From contig CAILTC010000506.1 of the NCBI GenBank assembly GCA_903837025.1, forward strand, positions 1 to 7,055: a stretch of 7,055 bases of DNA, written 5' to 3'. The notes beneath the pieces were generated by a model that saw nothing but the letters and a program-made list of their open reading frames with translations, was not told where the DNA came from and ran no database searches. Position 1 is the first letter of the stretch. Each line of letters begins with the position of its first letter. Both the position numbers and the translations under genes were made by a program. This DNA comes from an uncultured Bacteroidota bacterium (GTDB taxonomy: Bacteria; Bacteroidota; Bacteroidia; Flavobacteriales; Flavobacteriaceae). Shown here piece by piece: positions 6,699-7,055 of the stretch.

Positions 6699-7055
6699 AT
6701 GACAAATATTTATTTTTTAGATAAAATTGCACAGGTTTTAATTGATGATTATTCAAGAAAATTATCCAATACAATTGTGGTCTTACCAAATAAACGTGCC
6801 AAAATATTCTTGATTGAAGCACTGAAAAAAAAGGTTAATACCAATATTCTTTCTCCAGAAATTATTAGCATTGAAGAATTTATACAAGATGCAGCTGGAA
6901 TTCGTTCCGTTGATCCAATTGAACTGTTATTCGAATTCTATGAAGTTTATTTATCAATTACTGCAAAAGCAAATCAACAATCATTCGAACTTTTTGCCAA
7001 CTGGGCCAAAACACTTCTCCAAGATTTTAATGAAATCGACCGTTATCTATTAGAC
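6699..7055 (+). CDS. AddB-like PD-(D/E)XK nuclease-family protein, N-terminal fragment cut by the window edge
   Basis: The frame is open from ATG 6699 to the window end (119 codons), with an in-frame stop upstream at 6642, so this is the first ATG available. The product begins MTNIYFLDKIAQVLIDDY and carries TIVVLPNKRAKIFL at about residues 25-38, a segment typical of the N-terminus of the long AddB-like proteins of Flavobacteria, followed by ISIEEFIQ and the aromatic helix FELFANWAKTLLQDFNEIDRYL. No Walker A motif (GxxGxGKS/T) occurs in the visible part, so an ATPase role is doubtful; the nuclease domain, if present, lies beyond the window. It would pair with the AddA-like helicase-nuclease at 1-2231. 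There is no Shine-Dalgarno and no TAnnTTTG box in the short space after the terminator, so its promoter is unclear. The family call rests on recognition of N-terminal motifs only. Confidence 0.75.
   Translation, partial: MTNIYFLDKIAQVLIDDYSRKLSNTIVVLPNKRAKIFLIEALKKKVNTNILSPEIISIEEFIQDAAGIRSVDPIELLFEFYEVYLSITAKANQQSFELFANWAKTLLQDFNEIDRYLLD

Noticed and set aside
6871..7053. 60-codon + strand ORF at the right end
   Set aside because: It overlaps the AddB-like frame, which starts at 6699 and carries recognisable N-terminal motifs; this one is out of frame.

Overview
The window looks like a chromosomal segment of a Bacteroidota bacterium, most likely a Flavobacterium or close relative. The evidence is AT-rich DNA, no Shine-Dalgarno sequences before the starts, promoter boxes of the Bacteroidota TAnnTTTG type, and a pair of signal-peptide-bearing OmpA-family porin-like proteins with thrombospondin type 3 (TSP3) repeats. 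No phage, IS, CRISPR or RNA-gene signature was found.

Layout, all on the + strand. (1) Positions 1-2231 hold the C-terminal three quarters of an AddA/RecB-like helicase-nuclease, with its N-terminus upstream of the window. (2) After 34 bp comes kbl (2266-3459), a complete 2-amino-3-ketobutyrate CoA ligase, probably read through from the helicase gene. (3) A 106-bp gap carries two 27-bp direct repeats, each bringing a promoter -7 box, followed by a 17-bp dyad. (4) Positions 3566-4996 encode an OmpA-family protein (signal peptide, beta-barrel, five TSP3 repeats, peptidoglycan-binding OmpA domain) ending in a strong hairpin terminator. (5) Positions 5202-6635 encode a close paralogue with the same architecture, its own promoter box and a near-copy of the same terminator. 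(6) Position 6699 to the window end is the first 119 codons of what looks like the AddB-type partner of the helicase-nuclease.

Working together: the first and last genes probably encode the two subunits of one AddAB-type double-strand-break resection enzyme, separated by about 4.5 kb holding a threonine/glycine metabolism gene and a duplicated outer-membrane protein unit. The two OmpA-like proteins probably tether the outer membrane to peptidoglycan. They have separate promoters and terminators, so they can be expressed independently of each other and of the repair genes.

No clearly new biological system is visible. The points most worth a second look are the 27-bp promoter duplication, the mosaic divergence between the two ompA-like genes, and the AddB-like gene starting directly behind a terminator.
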